Assembly (NCBI RefSeq): GCF_025150565.1
Contig: NZ_CP102283.1
Location: 620,001 to 684,000 of the forward strand
Length of the DNA stretch: 64,000 bases
DNA from: Granulicatella adiacens ATCC 49175
Lineage (GTDB): Bacteria > Bacillota > Bacilli > Lactobacillales > Aerococcaceae
Direction of reading: 5' to 3'
Part shown: piece by piece, positions 55,691 to 64,000 of the stretch
Numbering within the stretch: position 1 is the first letter of the stretch
Layout: each line of letters begins with the position of its first letter
Made by a program: the position numbers and the translations under genes
The notes under the pieces: generated by a model
The model's input: the letters and a program-made list of their open reading frames with translations, nothing else
Told to the model about the DNA's origin: nothing
Database searches by the model: none

Positions 55691-55724
55691 AGTGTTACAG
55701 TCTCAAGGCTGTAGCACTTTTTTT
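55691..55724 (+). terminator. Intrinsic terminator
   Basis: AGTGTTACAG (55691-55700) pairs with CTGTAGCACT (55709-55718), with one G-T pair, and T follows. Confidence 0.88.
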
Positions 55725-55746
55725 ATTGAAATAAATTAAAATTTTC

Positions 55747-55775
55747 TGAAAATTAGATGAAAACTATGGTACAAT
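55747..55775 (+). promoter_or_regulatory. Promoter of pepF
   Basis: TGAAAA (55747-55752), a 17-bp spacer and TACAAT (55770-55775) preceded by TGG (TGn) make an extended -10 promoter, 33 bases before the start. Confidence 0.6.
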
Positions 55776-55807
55776 GGAAGTACGATTTTAGAAAGTGAAG
55801 TGAGAGT

Positions 55808-57601
55808 ATGATTGAAAGAAGTCAAGTAGATGTAAATCAAACATGGGACTTATCGCATTTGTTTGAAACAGAAGAAGCTTTTAACGAAGCGTTAGAAGAC
55901 TTAAAAGGAAAAGTAGATGGTTTCCAAAAAGAATACGAAGGAAACATTACAACAGCACATCAAGTGAATGCTGGTTTAGCAACCTACCGTACCTTATTAG
56001 AACAACGCGGTAAAATTTCTGCGTATTGCAACCTTGCTGTGAGCGCAAATACAAAAGATAAAGAGGCACAAACACGTGCTGCACAAACACGTACTGTATT
56101 AGCAGGATTAGATGCCAAATTAAGTTTCTTTGAATCTGAATTAAGCCAATTGGATGATGCAGTATTAGAAGAAGCACGTGAGAATAAAGAAGACGCCTTA
56201 TATATCGAACGTCTCTTAGAAGATAAAAAACATTTATTATCAAAAGACGTGGAAGCAACTCTAGCTGCTCTAGGAAATACATTAGATGCTGGTTACCAAG
56301 CGTACAACGATATTAAATTTAAAGATATGCATTTCCCAGACGTAGAAGCAGATGGACAAGTGATTCCAATGACATACAACAGCTTCGAAGGCCGTATGCA
56401 ATCAGAAGCCAATACAGCAATCCGTCGTGAAGCCTTTAAAGTATTTAGCGACACATTACGCAAATACCAACACAGTACAGCTTCAGCATATAACACACAA
56501 ATTCAAAAAGAAAAAACAATGGCAACATTGCGTGGATTCGATTCAGTGATTGATTATTTATTAGACCGTCAAAAAGTTTCTCGTGAATTATACGACCGTC
56601 AAATCGATGTCATCATGGAAGAATTAGCACCACATATGCGCAAATTTGCACGTCTAATCAAAGAAATCTATCAATTGGATGAAGTGCGTTATGAAGACTT
56701 GAAACTAGAAGTAGATCCAACATATGCAGCCAAAGTAACGTATGACGAAGCAAAACAATACATCTTAGAAGGGCTAGAACCTCTAGGAGAAGATTACCTC
56801 AAGATTATGAAGGAAGCCTTCGACAATCGTTGGATTGACTACGCTGAAACAATCGGTAAACGTACTGGTGCGTTCTGTTCATCACCTTACGGGGCAAATT
56901 CATTTATCTTAATGTTCTTTACAGAAGATATGAATGACTGCATGACGTTAGCGCATGAATTAGGTCACGCAGGGCACTTCCAATTGGCGTATAAACACCA
57001 AAATATTCTAGATGGTCGTCCAAGTATGTACTTTGTGGAAGCTCCATCTACAACAAACGAATTATTAGTTGAGTTCTACTTGAAGAACAAAGCAGGCGAT
57101 GACTTACGTATGAAACGTTGGATTATTTCTCAAATGGTCGCTAAAACGTACTACCACAACTTTGTGACTCACTTATTAGAAGCGTACTTCCAGCGCGAAG
57201 TATACCGCTTAGTGGATGCAGGTAAGAGTTTAGACGCAGATACGTTAAATGATTTATTTAGAGAAACTCTTGCGAAATTCTGGGGACCAGAAGTGGTTCT
57301 TACCAAAGGAGCAGAGTTAACATGGATGCGTCAACCGCACTATTACATGGGACTTTACTCATACACTTACTCAGCTGGTTTAACAATTGGTACACAAGTG
57401 GCGAAAATGATTCAAAAAGATGCAAGTTTAGCAAACACTTGGGTAGAAGTATTGAAGATGGGCGGAACGAAGAGCGCAGAAGAGCTTGCGAAAGCAGCAG
57501 GCGTGGATGTCTCAACAGATGCACCACTGAAAGATACGATTGCAACCATCGGTGGCTTAATCGACGAAATCGTAGATATTACAAAACAATTGAATGCATA
57601 A
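55808..57601 (+). CDS. pepF: Oligoendopeptidase F
   Basis: The enzyme is a cytosolic M3B zinc metallopeptidase that cleaves oligopeptides of about 7-17 residues. The active site is His383-Glu384-x-x-His387 in LAHELGHAGHFQ. It has the usual family start (QTWDLSHLFETEEAF) and length (597 aa). Roles include peptide nutrition and peptide-signal turnover. It is monocistronic and converges with manA on a shared terminator. Confidence 0.96.
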   Translation: MIERSQVDVNQTWDLSHLFETEEAFNEALEDLKGKVDGFQKEYEGNITTAHQVNAGLATYRTLLEQRGKISAYCNLAVSANTKDKEAQTRAAQTRTVLAGLDAKLSFFESELSQLDDAVLEEARENKEDALYIERLLEDKKHLLSKDVEATLAALGNTLDAGYQAYNDIKFKDMHFPDVEADGQVIPMTYNSFEGRMQSEANTAIRREAFKVFSDTLRKYQHSTASAYNTQIQKEKTMATLRGFDSVIDYLLDRQKVSRELYDRQIDVIMEELAPHMRKFARLIKEIYQLDEVRYEDLKLEVDPTYAAKVTYDEAKQYILEGLEPLGEDYLKIMKEAFDNRWIDYAETIGKRTGAFCSSPYGANSFILMFFTEDMNDCMTLAHELGHAGHFQLAYKHQNILDGRPSMYFVEAPSTTNELLVEFYLKNKAGDDLRMKRWIISQMVAKTYYHNFVTHLLEAYFQREVYRLVDAGKSLDADTLNDLFRETLAKFWGPEVVLTKGAELTWMRQPHYYMGLYSYTYSAGLTIGTQVAKMIQKDASLANTWVEVLKMGGTKSAEELAKAAGVDVSTDAPLKDTIATIGGLIDEIVDITKQLNA

Positions 57602-57607
57602 AAAATT

Positions 57608-57642
57608 AAGGTCAGCAAGGAAATCCCTTGTTGACCTTTTTT
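57608..57642. terminator. Terminator shared by pepF and manA
   Basis: AAGGTCAGCAAGG (57608-57620) pairs with CCTTGTTGACCTT (57626-57638), with one G-T pair. T runs on the plus side serve pepF; the minus-strand manA ends 6 bases away. Confidence 0.85.
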
Positions 57643-57647
57643 CGTTT

Positions 57648-58601
57648 TTATTGGTTTGATTGAGACACAATCAGTTGTACAGATCCGTTGATTTGAAGTG
57701 TAGGTGTTCCAGAAGGAAGAATAAAGGAATCTGCTTTTTGGATTGGATACTGTGTTCCATCGACTGTGAGCGTTCCTTTTCCGTCTAACACCGTCACAAG
57801 ATGATAAGTAGAAGAGAGGGCATCGCTGTAGTCGCCGTCGATATCGTATTTCCAAACGGTAAAGAACTTGTTCTCTACAAAAGTCGTTCTTGTTCCCTTG
57901 TCAGTCGTCACCACTTGTTGGTTAGTTGTTGGGACACTATGCGGAATCGTTGTGACATCTTTTGTTTGTTGAATATGCAGAGGACGAGGGTTACCAGTGT
58001 CGTCAGTGCGTTTGTAGTCATAGACGCGGTAAGTCGTGTCTGAATTTTGTTGCGTCTCAAGAATCACAATACCGCCACCAATGGCATGAATCGTTCCACT
58101 TGGAACATCGAAGAAATCGCCCGCTTTCACAGGAACTTCGGTAAATAGGTCGCCCCATGCTTCATTGTCGATTTTCTCTGCAAATTCTTCAGGAGTCATC
58201 GCTGTATGTCCATAGACAATTTTTGCGCCTGGCTCTGCTTGTACGACATACCAGCATTCATTTTTTCCATATTCGCCTTCATGTTCCAGCGCATATTCGT
58301 CATCTGGATGCACTTGAATTGATAAGTCATCGGATGCATCTAGTAACTTAATCAGAAGAGGGAAGCTTGCTAATTGTTGCCCATTGAAGAGCTCTGGATG
58401 GGTTTTATAGAGTTCATCTAATCCTTGTCCTGCATATTCTGCAGGGCTTTTTATCGTTGAAATTCCATTTGGATGCGCGCTAATAATCCACGCTTCTCCT
58501 GTTTTCTCAGAAGGGAGAGTGAAATTAAAAAGAGAATTTAGTTTTGTTCCTCCCCAAATTTTCTCTTGAAGAACAGCATTTAAAAAAATTGGTTTTGTCA
58601 T
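57648..58601 (-). CDS. manA: Mannose-6-phosphate isomerase, class I
   Basis: The enzyme interconverts mannose-6-phosphate and fructose-6-phosphate in the cytosol, using zinc. The short Firmicute type (317 aa) shows QEKIWGGTKL, SIQVHPDDEYA (a zinc-ligand His), GKNECWYVVQAEPGA and DVPSGTIHAIG. The ribosome site AGGAGGC overlaps the end of the upstream gntR gene, so both are in one operon. That places manA under the same local control as the divergent sugar genes. Confidence 0.95.
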   Translation of the reverse strand: MTKPIFLNAVLQEKIWGGTKLNSLFNFTLPSEKTGEAWIISAHPNGISTIKSPAEYAGQGLDELYKTHPELFNGQQLASFPLLIKLLDASDDLSIQVHPDDEYALEHEGEYGKNECWYVVQAEPGAKIVYGHTAMTPEEFAEKIDNEAWGDLFTEVPVKAGDFFDVPSGTIHAIGGGIVILETQQNSDTTYRVYDYKRTDDTGNPRPLHIQQTKDVTTIPHSVPTTNQQVVTTDKGTRTTFVENKFFTVWKYDIDGDYSDALSSTYHLVTVLDGKGTLTVDGTQYPIQKADSFILPSGTPTLQINGSVQLIVSQSNQ

Positions 58602-58612
58602 ATTTATGCCTC

Positions 58613-59341
58613 CTATGATGAATGTCTTAGTGCAAATGAATTAAATTCAAATAGATCGTATCTATGTCGGCTAATCGAGTACTCAAATGGAGTTCCATTA
58701 TCGAGGTAGGCCACTTGTTCTACTTCAAAGACAGGCTCTGTTGGAAGGAGTTGTAAATAGTCTTGCTCATCTTCTGAACTAGGTGCTGCACGTAAGATTT
58801 TAGTAGCACTTGCAATGCGCAAGCCTAATGGACCTTCAATATATTGATAGATGGAGTTTAATAAAACTTCTTCCGTAATCCCTGGAATGACGCTTGTACT
58901 CATATAGGTTTGTTCTAATACGTACGGCTTGCCGTCGATAATGCGAAGGCGGTGAATGTTGTATATAGGACTTTGCACCGGCACTTGTAATTTTTCTGCT
59001 AGAAATTCAGAGGCAAACTCTAATTTGAAATGAATGATTTTGGATTCAACAGTAGAGTGTGAATCCTCAGAAATCTTCGTCAGTCCTTTAATATCACGTT
59101 CTGGAACGATGAGTTTTCGTTTCGACGTACCACGAGAGAGGACAAATGTACCTTGGCCGCGTTTTCTGAAGATAAGCCCTTCAGAAACGAGTAAGTCTAA
59201 TGCTTTCTTGACCGTCATTCGACTGCTATTGAATTCTTTCGTTAATGTGATTTCATCGGGTAATTGTTGGTTAATGGCGTATTCGTTACTTAAAATCTTT
59301 TCACGAATCGCATGGTAAATCTGTAAATATTTTACGCTCAT
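58613..59341 (-). CDS. GntR family transcriptional regulator (HutC/UTRA), BglR-like
   Basis: The 242-aa regulator has an N-terminal winged helix (IREKILSNEYAINQQLPDEI, then EFNSSRMTVKKALDLLVSEG) and a C-terminal UTRA ligand domain (about 90-240). It is encoded next to and divergent from a GH1 and PTS operon. The operator TTGTCTAGACAA near the divergent promoter is of the kind used by HutC-type sugar repressors. A phospho-beta-glucoside ligand is likely but inferred. Confidence 0.9.
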   Translation of the reverse strand: MSVKYLQIYHAIREKILSNEYAINQQLPDEITLTKEFNSSRMTVKKALDLLVSEGLIFRKRGQGTFVLSRGTSKRKLIVPERDIKGLTKISEDSHSTVESKIIHFKLEFASEFLAEKLQVPVQSPIYNIHRLRIIDGKPYVLEQTYMSTSVIPGITEEVLLNSIYQYIEGPLGLRIASATKILRAAPSSEDEQDYLQLLPTEPVFEVEQVAYLDNGTPFEYSISRHRYDLFEFNSFALRHSS

Positions 59342-59372
59342 CGAATGTCATCCTTTCTCTAAACTTAGCCAT

Positions 59373-59401
59373 ATTATAACAAATGTAGAATGAATAGGCA
59401 A
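59373..59401 (-). promoter_or_regulatory. Promoter of gntR-manA
   Basis: On the minus strand TTGCCT (59401-59396), a 17-bp spacer and TATAAT (59378-59373) lie 31 bases before the gntR start. Confidence 0.75.
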
Positions 59402-59431
59402 AATCGATAATTTGAATACTATTTATAAATA

Positions 59432-59464
59432 TTGTCTAGACAAATATTTAAATTGTGATATACT
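59432..59464 (+). promoter_or_regulatory. Operator and promoter of the GH1-PTS operon
   Basis: TTGTCTAGACAA (59432-59443) is a perfect 12-bp palindrome within a longer AT-rich symmetry (AATATT...AATATT). It overlaps the -35 (TAGACA, 59437-59442), which is 16 bp from the -10 TATACT (59459-59464). Binding by the divergent GntR-type regulator would block the promoter directly. Confidence 0.75.
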
Positions 59465-59498
59465 ATACGTGAAAGAGCTTACAGAAAGGAGGTTAATT

Positions 59499-60908
59499 AT
59501 GAAGAAACAATTGAGTTTCCCTCAAGGGTTTTGGTGGGGTGCTGCTTCAAGTGGACCGCAGACAGAAGGACAATTCGATAAGGCACATGAAAATGTGATG
59601 GATTACTGGTTTAGAACGGCTCCAGAAGCTTTCTTTAATGGCGTCGGTCCAGATGTGGCGAGTGATTTTTATCATACGTATCCTGAAGATTTTCGTTTGA
59701 TGAAGGAGATTGGATTTAATTCATTCCGGACATCGATTCAATGGAGCCGTTTGATTAAAGACTTCGAAACGGGTGAAGCTAATCCAAAGGCTGTGGAATT
59801 TTACAACGCTGTTATTGAAGAAGCGAAGAAAAACGATATTGAACTTGTACTGAATTTACATCATTTCGATTTGCCAGTTGAATTGCTTCAACAATATGGC
59901 GGTTGGGAAAGTAAACATGTCGTGGACTTATTCGTGAAGTTTACCAAGACTGCGTTCGAATGTTTTGGCGATAAGATTCATTACTGGACAACTTTCAATG
60001 AGCCAATGGTCATTCCAGAAGCAGGATACTTATATGCATTCCATTATCCGAACCTAAAAGGGAAAGGGAAAGAAGCTGTTCAAGTGATTTATAATCTAAA
60101 TCTTGCAAGTGCCAAAGTGATTCAACTGTATCGCACATTAGGATTGGAGGGTAAGATTGGGATTATTTTGAACTTGACGCCGGCTTACCCAAGAAGTGAT
60201 TCTCCAGAAGATATAGCAGCAAGTCAATTTACAAATGATTTCTTTAACAGAGTCTTCTTGAATCCAGCGGTGAAGGGAACATTCCCTGAAACCTTGGTGA
60301 AAAAACTAGAGGAGGACGGTGTGTTGTGGAGTCATACTGAAGAGGAATTGCAGCTCATTCGAGAAAATACAGTCGATTTTCTTGGAGTGAATTACTATCA
60401 TCCAAAACGCGTTCAAGCGCAACCAAATCCTGAGGAGTACAAAACACCTTGGATGCCAGACCAATACTTCAAAGAGTATGAATGGCCTGAACGTCGCATG
60501 AATCCATATCGTGGATGGGAAATCTTCCCGAAAGCCATTTATGATATCGCCATGATTGTGAAGGAAGAATATGGCAATATCCCATGGTTCATTAGTGAGA
60601 ACGGGATGGGTGTGGAAAACGAAGGTCGCTTCATTGGAGAAAATGGAGTCATCGATGATGTGTATCGTATTGAATTTTACGAAGAACATCTCACTTGGCT
60701 ACATAAAGCGATTGAAGAAGGTAGCAACTGTTTTGGATATCATACATGGACTGCTTTTGATTGCTGGTCTTGGAATAATGCGTACAAGAATCGTTATGGA
60801 TTTATTTCTGTAGATTTAGAAACGCAAAAGAGAACCATCAAGAGTAGTGGAAGATGGTATCGCAACGTTAGTGACAATAACGGATTTGAAGTAGAAGTCG
60901 AGGAATAA
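59499..60908 (+). CDS. 6-phospho-beta-glucosidase/galactosidase (GH1)
   Basis: The enzyme hydrolyses phosphorylated beta-glycosides delivered by the PTS. GH1 catalytic residues are the acid/base Glu168 (TTFNEPMV) and the nucleophile Glu367 (FISENGMG). The protein starts LSFPQGFWWGAASSGPQTEG, a form common in Lactobacillales 6-phospho-beta-glucosidases. The frame is open upstream to 59412, covering the promoter, but AAAGGAGG sets the ATG at 59499 (469 aa). Whether the sugar is cellobiose-like or galactoside-like is not decidable here. Confidence 0.92.
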   Translation: MKKQLSFPQGFWWGAASSGPQTEGQFDKAHENVMDYWFRTAPEAFFNGVGPDVASDFYHTYPEDFRLMKEIGFNSFRTSIQWSRLIKDFETGEANPKAVEFYNAVIEEAKKNDIELVLNLHHFDLPVELLQQYGGWESKHVVDLFVKFTKTAFECFGDKIHYWTTFNEPMVIPEAGYLYAFHYPNLKGKGKEAVQVIYNLNLASAKVIQLYRTLGLEGKIGIILNLTPAYPRSDSPEDIAASQFTNDFFNRVFLNPAVKGTFPETLVKKLEEDGVLWSHTEEELQLIRENTVDFLGVNYYHPKRVQAQPNPEEYKTPWMPDQYFKEYEWPERRMNPYRGWEIFPKAIYDIAMIVKEEYGNIPWFISENGMGVENEGRFIGENGVIDDVYRIEFYEEHLTWLHKAIEEGSNCFGYHTWTAFDCWSWNNAYKNRYGFISVDLETQKRTIKSSGRWYRNVSDNNGFEVEVEE

Positions 60909-60925
60909 AGAGAGGAGATATTCAG

Positions 60926-62221
60926 ATGAAAAACTCGAAATTTATTGACAAATTTGCCGCGTTTGCTGGTAGATTGGGGAACCAAATTCATTTAAAAACC
61001 CTAAGAGATGCATTTGCGACAGTAATGCCATTATATATTTTGGCAGGTTTAATTGTTCTTTTGAACAACACAGTATTTAAGTGGATTTTTGAAGGGGATA
61101 CATTAACGAAATTCCAATATTGGGGTATTACAATCGCAAACGGTACTTTAAGCATTTCAGGAATTATTATCGCCGTAATGGTCGGTTATTTCTTAGCGAA
61201 AAACAGAGATTTTGAAAACCCATTGGCAGCATCAATGCTATCATTAGTTTCTTTAATTGTTATGATGCCAAATACAGTTTCTGCAGTTCCTGATGGTGCA
61301 AAGGATGCCGTAAATATTTCAGGCGTTCTTTCATTTAACAACACAGGTACAGGCGCAATGTTTGCAGGGGTTATCGTAGCGATTCTTGCAACAGAACTAT
61401 TCATCAAATTATCAAGTGTCAAAGCATTACAAATTAATCTTGGTGACAACATTCCACCAGCAGTTGGTAAATCATTCAGCGTATTACTTCCAGTAATGAC
61501 CGTTATTTCATTATTTGGGGTTGTATCAGCATTATTATTCAACTTATTTGGAACAAACTTAATCTCAATTATTACAGTCTTCATCCAAGAACCAATTCGT
61601 CATATTGGTACAAGCTTAATTGGGGTAATCATTATTTACTCTCTAGGAAATATGTTATGGCTATTTGGGATTCACCAAGCCGTTATTTACAGTGCAATTC
61701 TAGAACCATTACTATTAATTAACATTACAGAAAACATCACTGCAGCAAACAATGGACAAGCGATTCCACACATCATCAACTTATCTCAAGTTCAAACATT
61801 TGCTTTAATGGGTGGTAGTGGATCTACATTATGTTTATTAGTTGCAACATTCTTAGTGAGCCGCAATGCTGCTTCTAAAAACGTAGCTAAATTATCATTT
61901 GGACCTGGACTCTTCAATATCAATGAACCTGTATTATTCGGTTACCCAATCGTTTATAACATTTCATTAGCGATTCCATTTATCGCCGTTCCAGCTCTTG
62001 GTATTTTAATCAGCTACTTAGCAACAGTTGCAGGCTTCATGAGTCCAGCATTTGTACAAGTTCCTTGGACTACACCAGTCTTCTTAAATGCATGGTTAGC
62101 AACAGCAGGGGACTTCAGAGCAGTTCTCGTTCAATTAGTCATCTTTGCACTTGGAGTTCTTCTATACATTCCATTTATCAAAGTTCATGACAAAGTTGTG
62201 GAACAAGAAATGAAGGGATAA
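60926..62221 (+). CDS. celB: PTS lactose/cellobiose-family IIC component
   Basis: This is the membrane channel that transports and presents the sugar for phosphorylation, 431 aa, with about ten hydrophobic helices. It starts FAAFAGRLGNQIHLKTLRDA and has the family segments GLFNINEPVLFGYPIVYN and LWLFGIHQAVIYSAILEPLL. The order IIC-IIB-IIA after GH1 is consistent with a Cel-type locus. The symbol is by family, not by tested substrate. Confidence 0.92.
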   Translation: MKNSKFIDKFAAFAGRLGNQIHLKTLRDAFATVMPLYILAGLIVLLNNTVFKWIFEGDTLTKFQYWGITIANGTLSISGIIIAVMVGYFLAKNRDFENPLAASMLSLVSLIVMMPNTVSAVPDGAKDAVNISGVLSFNNTGTGAMFAGVIVAILATELFIKLSSVKALQINLGDNIPPAVGKSFSVLLPVMTVISLFGVVSALLFNLFGTNLISIITVFIQEPIRHIGTSLIGVIIIYSLGNMLWLFGIHQAVIYSAILEPLLLINITENITAANNGQAIPHIINLSQVQTFALMGGSGSTLCLLVATFLVSRNAASKNVAKLSFGPGLFNINEPVLFGYPIVYNISLAIPFIAVPALGILISYLATVAGFMSPAFVQVPWTTPVFLNAWLATAGDFRAVLVQLVIFALGVLLYIPFIKVHDKVVEQEMKG

Positions 62222-62225
62222 GATT

Positions 62226-62528
62226 ATGAAACAAATTTTATTAGTATGTAATTCAGGCATGTCGACAAGTATGCTCGTTAAAAAAATGCAACAAAGTGCG
62301 ACTGAACGTGGGATTGAAGTTTCTATCGAAGCAAAATCCATTACAGAAGCGAAAAAGAATATTCATGAAGCAGATGTTATTCTCATTGGACCACAAATTC
62401 GTTATGAGTTGCCTGCAGTAAAAGAAATCGCAGGCGATATTCCAGTAGAAGCCATCGATATGCGTGACTATGGAATGATGAACGGTCCAAAAGTATTAGA
62501 CCAAGCACTTGCATTGATAGGAGAATAG
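62226..62528 (+). CDS. celA: PTS lactose/cellobiose-family IIB component
   Basis: The 100-aa cytosolic phosphocarrier has its phosphorylated cysteine at Cys8 in ILLVCNSGMSTSML, the usual IIB-cel motif. It passes phosphate from IIA to the sugar in IIC. It lies 4 bases after the IIC gene and 1 base before IIA. Confidence 0.94.
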   Translation: MKQILLVCNSGMSTSMLVKKMQQSATERGIEVSIEAKSITEAKKNIHEADVILIGPQIRYELPAVKEIAGDIPVEAIDMRDYGMMNGPKVLDQALALIGE

Positions 62529-62529
62529 T

Positions 62530-62847
62530 ATGACAGAAGAAATGGAACTCATCTGTTTCCAGCTGATTGCTAATAGCGGTGCAGCCAAATCCTCTTTTGT
62601 AGAAGCCATTCAATTGGCTAAAAAAGGGTCGTTTGAAGACGCAAATGCAAAACTTGTGGAAGCAGAAGAAGCCTTCGTCGAGGCGCATAAAATTCACGCA
62701 GAGCTGATTCAAAAAGAAGCAGGCGGAGAAAAAACAGAATTCTCATTATTGTTCATGCATGCCGAAGACCAAATGGCTTCAACCGAAATCGTTCAGTTAT
62801 TAGCGAAAGAGTTAATTGAACTGTACTGTGATAAATACGCACAATAA
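62530..62847 (+). CDS. celC: PTS lactose/cellobiose-family IIA component
   Basis: The 105-aa helical phosphocarrier carries the active His77 in LLFMHAEDQM. It begins ICFQLIANSGAAKSSFVEAI, typical of the trimeric IIA-lac/cel family, and receives phosphate from HPr. It is the last gene of the operon, followed by a terminator. Confidence 0.94.
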   Translation: MTEEMELICFQLIANSGAAKSSFVEAIQLAKKGSFEDANAKLVEAEEAFVEAHKIHAELIQKEAGGEKTEFSLLFMHAEDQMASTEIVQLLAKELIELYCDKYAQ

Positions 62848-62859
62848 TAAGTTTAAAGT

Positions 62860-62895
62860 AACACGGATTGGCATTTCTGCTAATCTGTGTTTTTT
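62860..62895 (+). terminator. Terminator of the GH1-PTS operon
   Basis: AACACGGATTGGC (62860-62872) pairs with GCTAATCTGTGTT (62879-62891), with two G-T pairs, and T follows. Confidence 0.85.
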
Positions 62896-63180
62896 GCTGA
62901 ATTTGTAAGTGTACTAAGATAGTTTTTATACAATAGAATTTACTCTGCATATGGTCAAAAGCGCTCTAAAGGAAGTAACTCTAGAAAAAGCGAAATTGCA
63001 ATCGTTCTTTAAACAGGAGAATTACGTAAATTTGTTTTGAGAATTTTATACAGTTAAATATTTGTTTTTAAAATTTAATTAGAAATTATTTAGAGATAAG
63101 CATTTAGAAAAATGTTAGTGTGTCTTTTTGTTTTTAGAGGTATAATTAATTCTAATGTTAGGAGAGAGGAAGTTTTAAAT
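62896..63180. other. AT-rich intergenic region
   Basis: No convincing gene lies between the PTS terminator and the next gene. A 29-codon open frame (62951-63040, K/E-rich) has no ribosome site and may be a gene remnant or chance. From about 63040 the DNA becomes markedly more AT-rich. A TATAAT at 63141-63146 with no clear -35 lies before the next start. Confidence 0.4.
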
Positions 63181-64000
63181 GTATACGGAAATAATTAAGG
63201 AATTAATTGGTTTAAGACAAGAAGGTGAATATTGGGATTTTAAAAAGGAATGGTATTCAAAAGATCAAAAGTTAAATTTACTTCATGATATTATTTCTAT
63301 GGCTAATAACTTAACTGAAAATGATGGACTTATAATTATTGGGGTAGATGAATCAGATGATTATAAAGTTAAAGATGTAAAGAATGATTTAAATAGAAGA
63401 AATACCCAGAATATTGTGGACTTTTTAAAAGATAAAAAATTTGCAGGAGATATCCGACCAATAGTTAAAGTTGAGAGTATTGTTCTACAAACCGCTACAT
63501 TAGATATTATAGTAATTAAAAATAGTAATTTTACACCTTTTTATTTAAAAGAAAATTATATAGGAAATAATAAGGGGAAGATTTTACTAGCAAATTATAT
63601 CTACACACGAATCCAAGATTCTAATACACCTATTAATCAATCTGCTGATTTAGATAAAGTAGAAAAACTTTGGAAAAAAAGATTTGGAATTGATAAAACG
63701 GCATTGGAAAAATTAAAGTTATACATAACTCAATATGATAATTGGACGAATGGACCTCATGGAGAGATGGAAAAGTTCCATAAAATCTTCCCTGAATTTA
63801 CAATAACCTATGATTTTTTAGATATTAGTAATCCTAGACAGGAATTTTATATGTTTAGTCAAATGGACTCTAATCCACAGTGGATGACAATACAGTTAAA
63901 TTATTTTTCAACATTATTGTTAGAATTTAGTGGTGTATCATTGGATGGTGGAAGATATTTTACTCCATGCCCTCAATGGGATGATGTTGATGATGAAAAT
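63181..64000 (+). CDS. AlbA_2/Schlafen-like domain protein, partial at window end
   Basis: The frame is open for 273 codons to the end of the window with no stop. The N-terminus shows GLRQEGEYWDFKKEWYSKDQ, then LLHDIISMANNLTENDGLII and IGVDES, the pattern of the AlbA_2 (Schlafen-like) nucleic-acid-binding domain. A later region (from about residue 160) is not recognised. Such genes are often regulators, RNA-binding or defence-associated. The start ATG follows AGGAGAGAGGAAG. Local base use is more AT-rich than the neighbours, which suggests acquisition. Confidence 0.72.

Noticed and set aside
62951-63040. 29-codon small protein
   Set aside because: There is no ribosome site or clear promoter spacing, and nothing recognisable; chance or a remnant is more likely.

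Overview
The window looks like a chromosomal segment of a low-GC Gram-positive coccus of the order Lactobacillales. The signs are the rpoB-rpoC pair, a full Enterococcus-type ntp (V-type, Na+) ATPase operon, a YSIRK/LPXTG surface glycosidase, an RNase J2 paralogue, xpaC-telA, a T-box leader on ileS and lactose/cellobiose-type PTS genes. The combination and the modest GC content fit Carnobacteriaceae (for example Granulicatella) better than Streptococcus. The genus is an inference. No rRNA, tRNA or CRISPR array was seen.

Layout. 1-7.5 kb: rpoB and rpoC. 7.6-10.5 kb: a PepSY-like lipoprotein, an unrecognised 359-aa protein, a structured intergenic element and a YigZ/IMPACT gene. 10.6-13.6 kb: a compact unit with its own promoter and terminator, encoding a small secreted protein, three membrane proteins and one ABC ATPase. 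It is the best candidate here for an undescribed system. 13.6-17.6 kb: cell-wall genes (DUF1146, murA, a class A PBP). 17.6-22.7 kb: yheA, yhaO, yhaN and yhaM, nucleic-acid metabolism genes preceded by a LexA-like palindrome. 22.7-26.3 kb: small genes, then a MerA/HypR-like hypochlorite-stress pair. 26.4-33.7 kb: two almost identical direct copies (1468 bp each) of an IS3-family element flanking rnjB (RNase J2), a ThiT-like gene, cls and a tandem 120-bp structured repeat. The second IS copy sits in the loop of an intrinsic terminator. 33.7-34.1 kb: a YolD-like gene with two LexA boxes around its promoter.

34.2-42.9 kb: ntpFIKECGABD, with all Na+ ligands of the rotor subunit conserved. 43-49.2 kb: a 2073-aa sortase-anchored GH101 endo-alpha-N-acetylgalactosaminidase, which would release core-1 O-glycans from mucins, with CcpA-like sites at its promoter. 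49.3-52.5 kb: T-box and ileS. 52.6-57.6 kb: xpaC-telA, two envelope-related small proteins and pepF. 57.6-62.9 kb: a beta-glucoside locus, with a GntR/UTRA regulator plus manA on one strand and a GH1 6-phospho-beta-glycosidase with PTS IIC-IIB-IIA on the other. A TTGTCTAGACAA operator lies at the divergent promoter. From 63.18 kb an AT-rich gene with an AlbA_2/Schlafen-like N-terminus runs off the window.

Several blocks connect. The GH101 enzyme, the PTS locus and manA suggest host- or plant-glycan use under catabolite control. The LexA boxes, the yhaONM-like genes and the HypR/MerA pair suggest DNA-damage and oxidant responses suited to a mucosal commensal.
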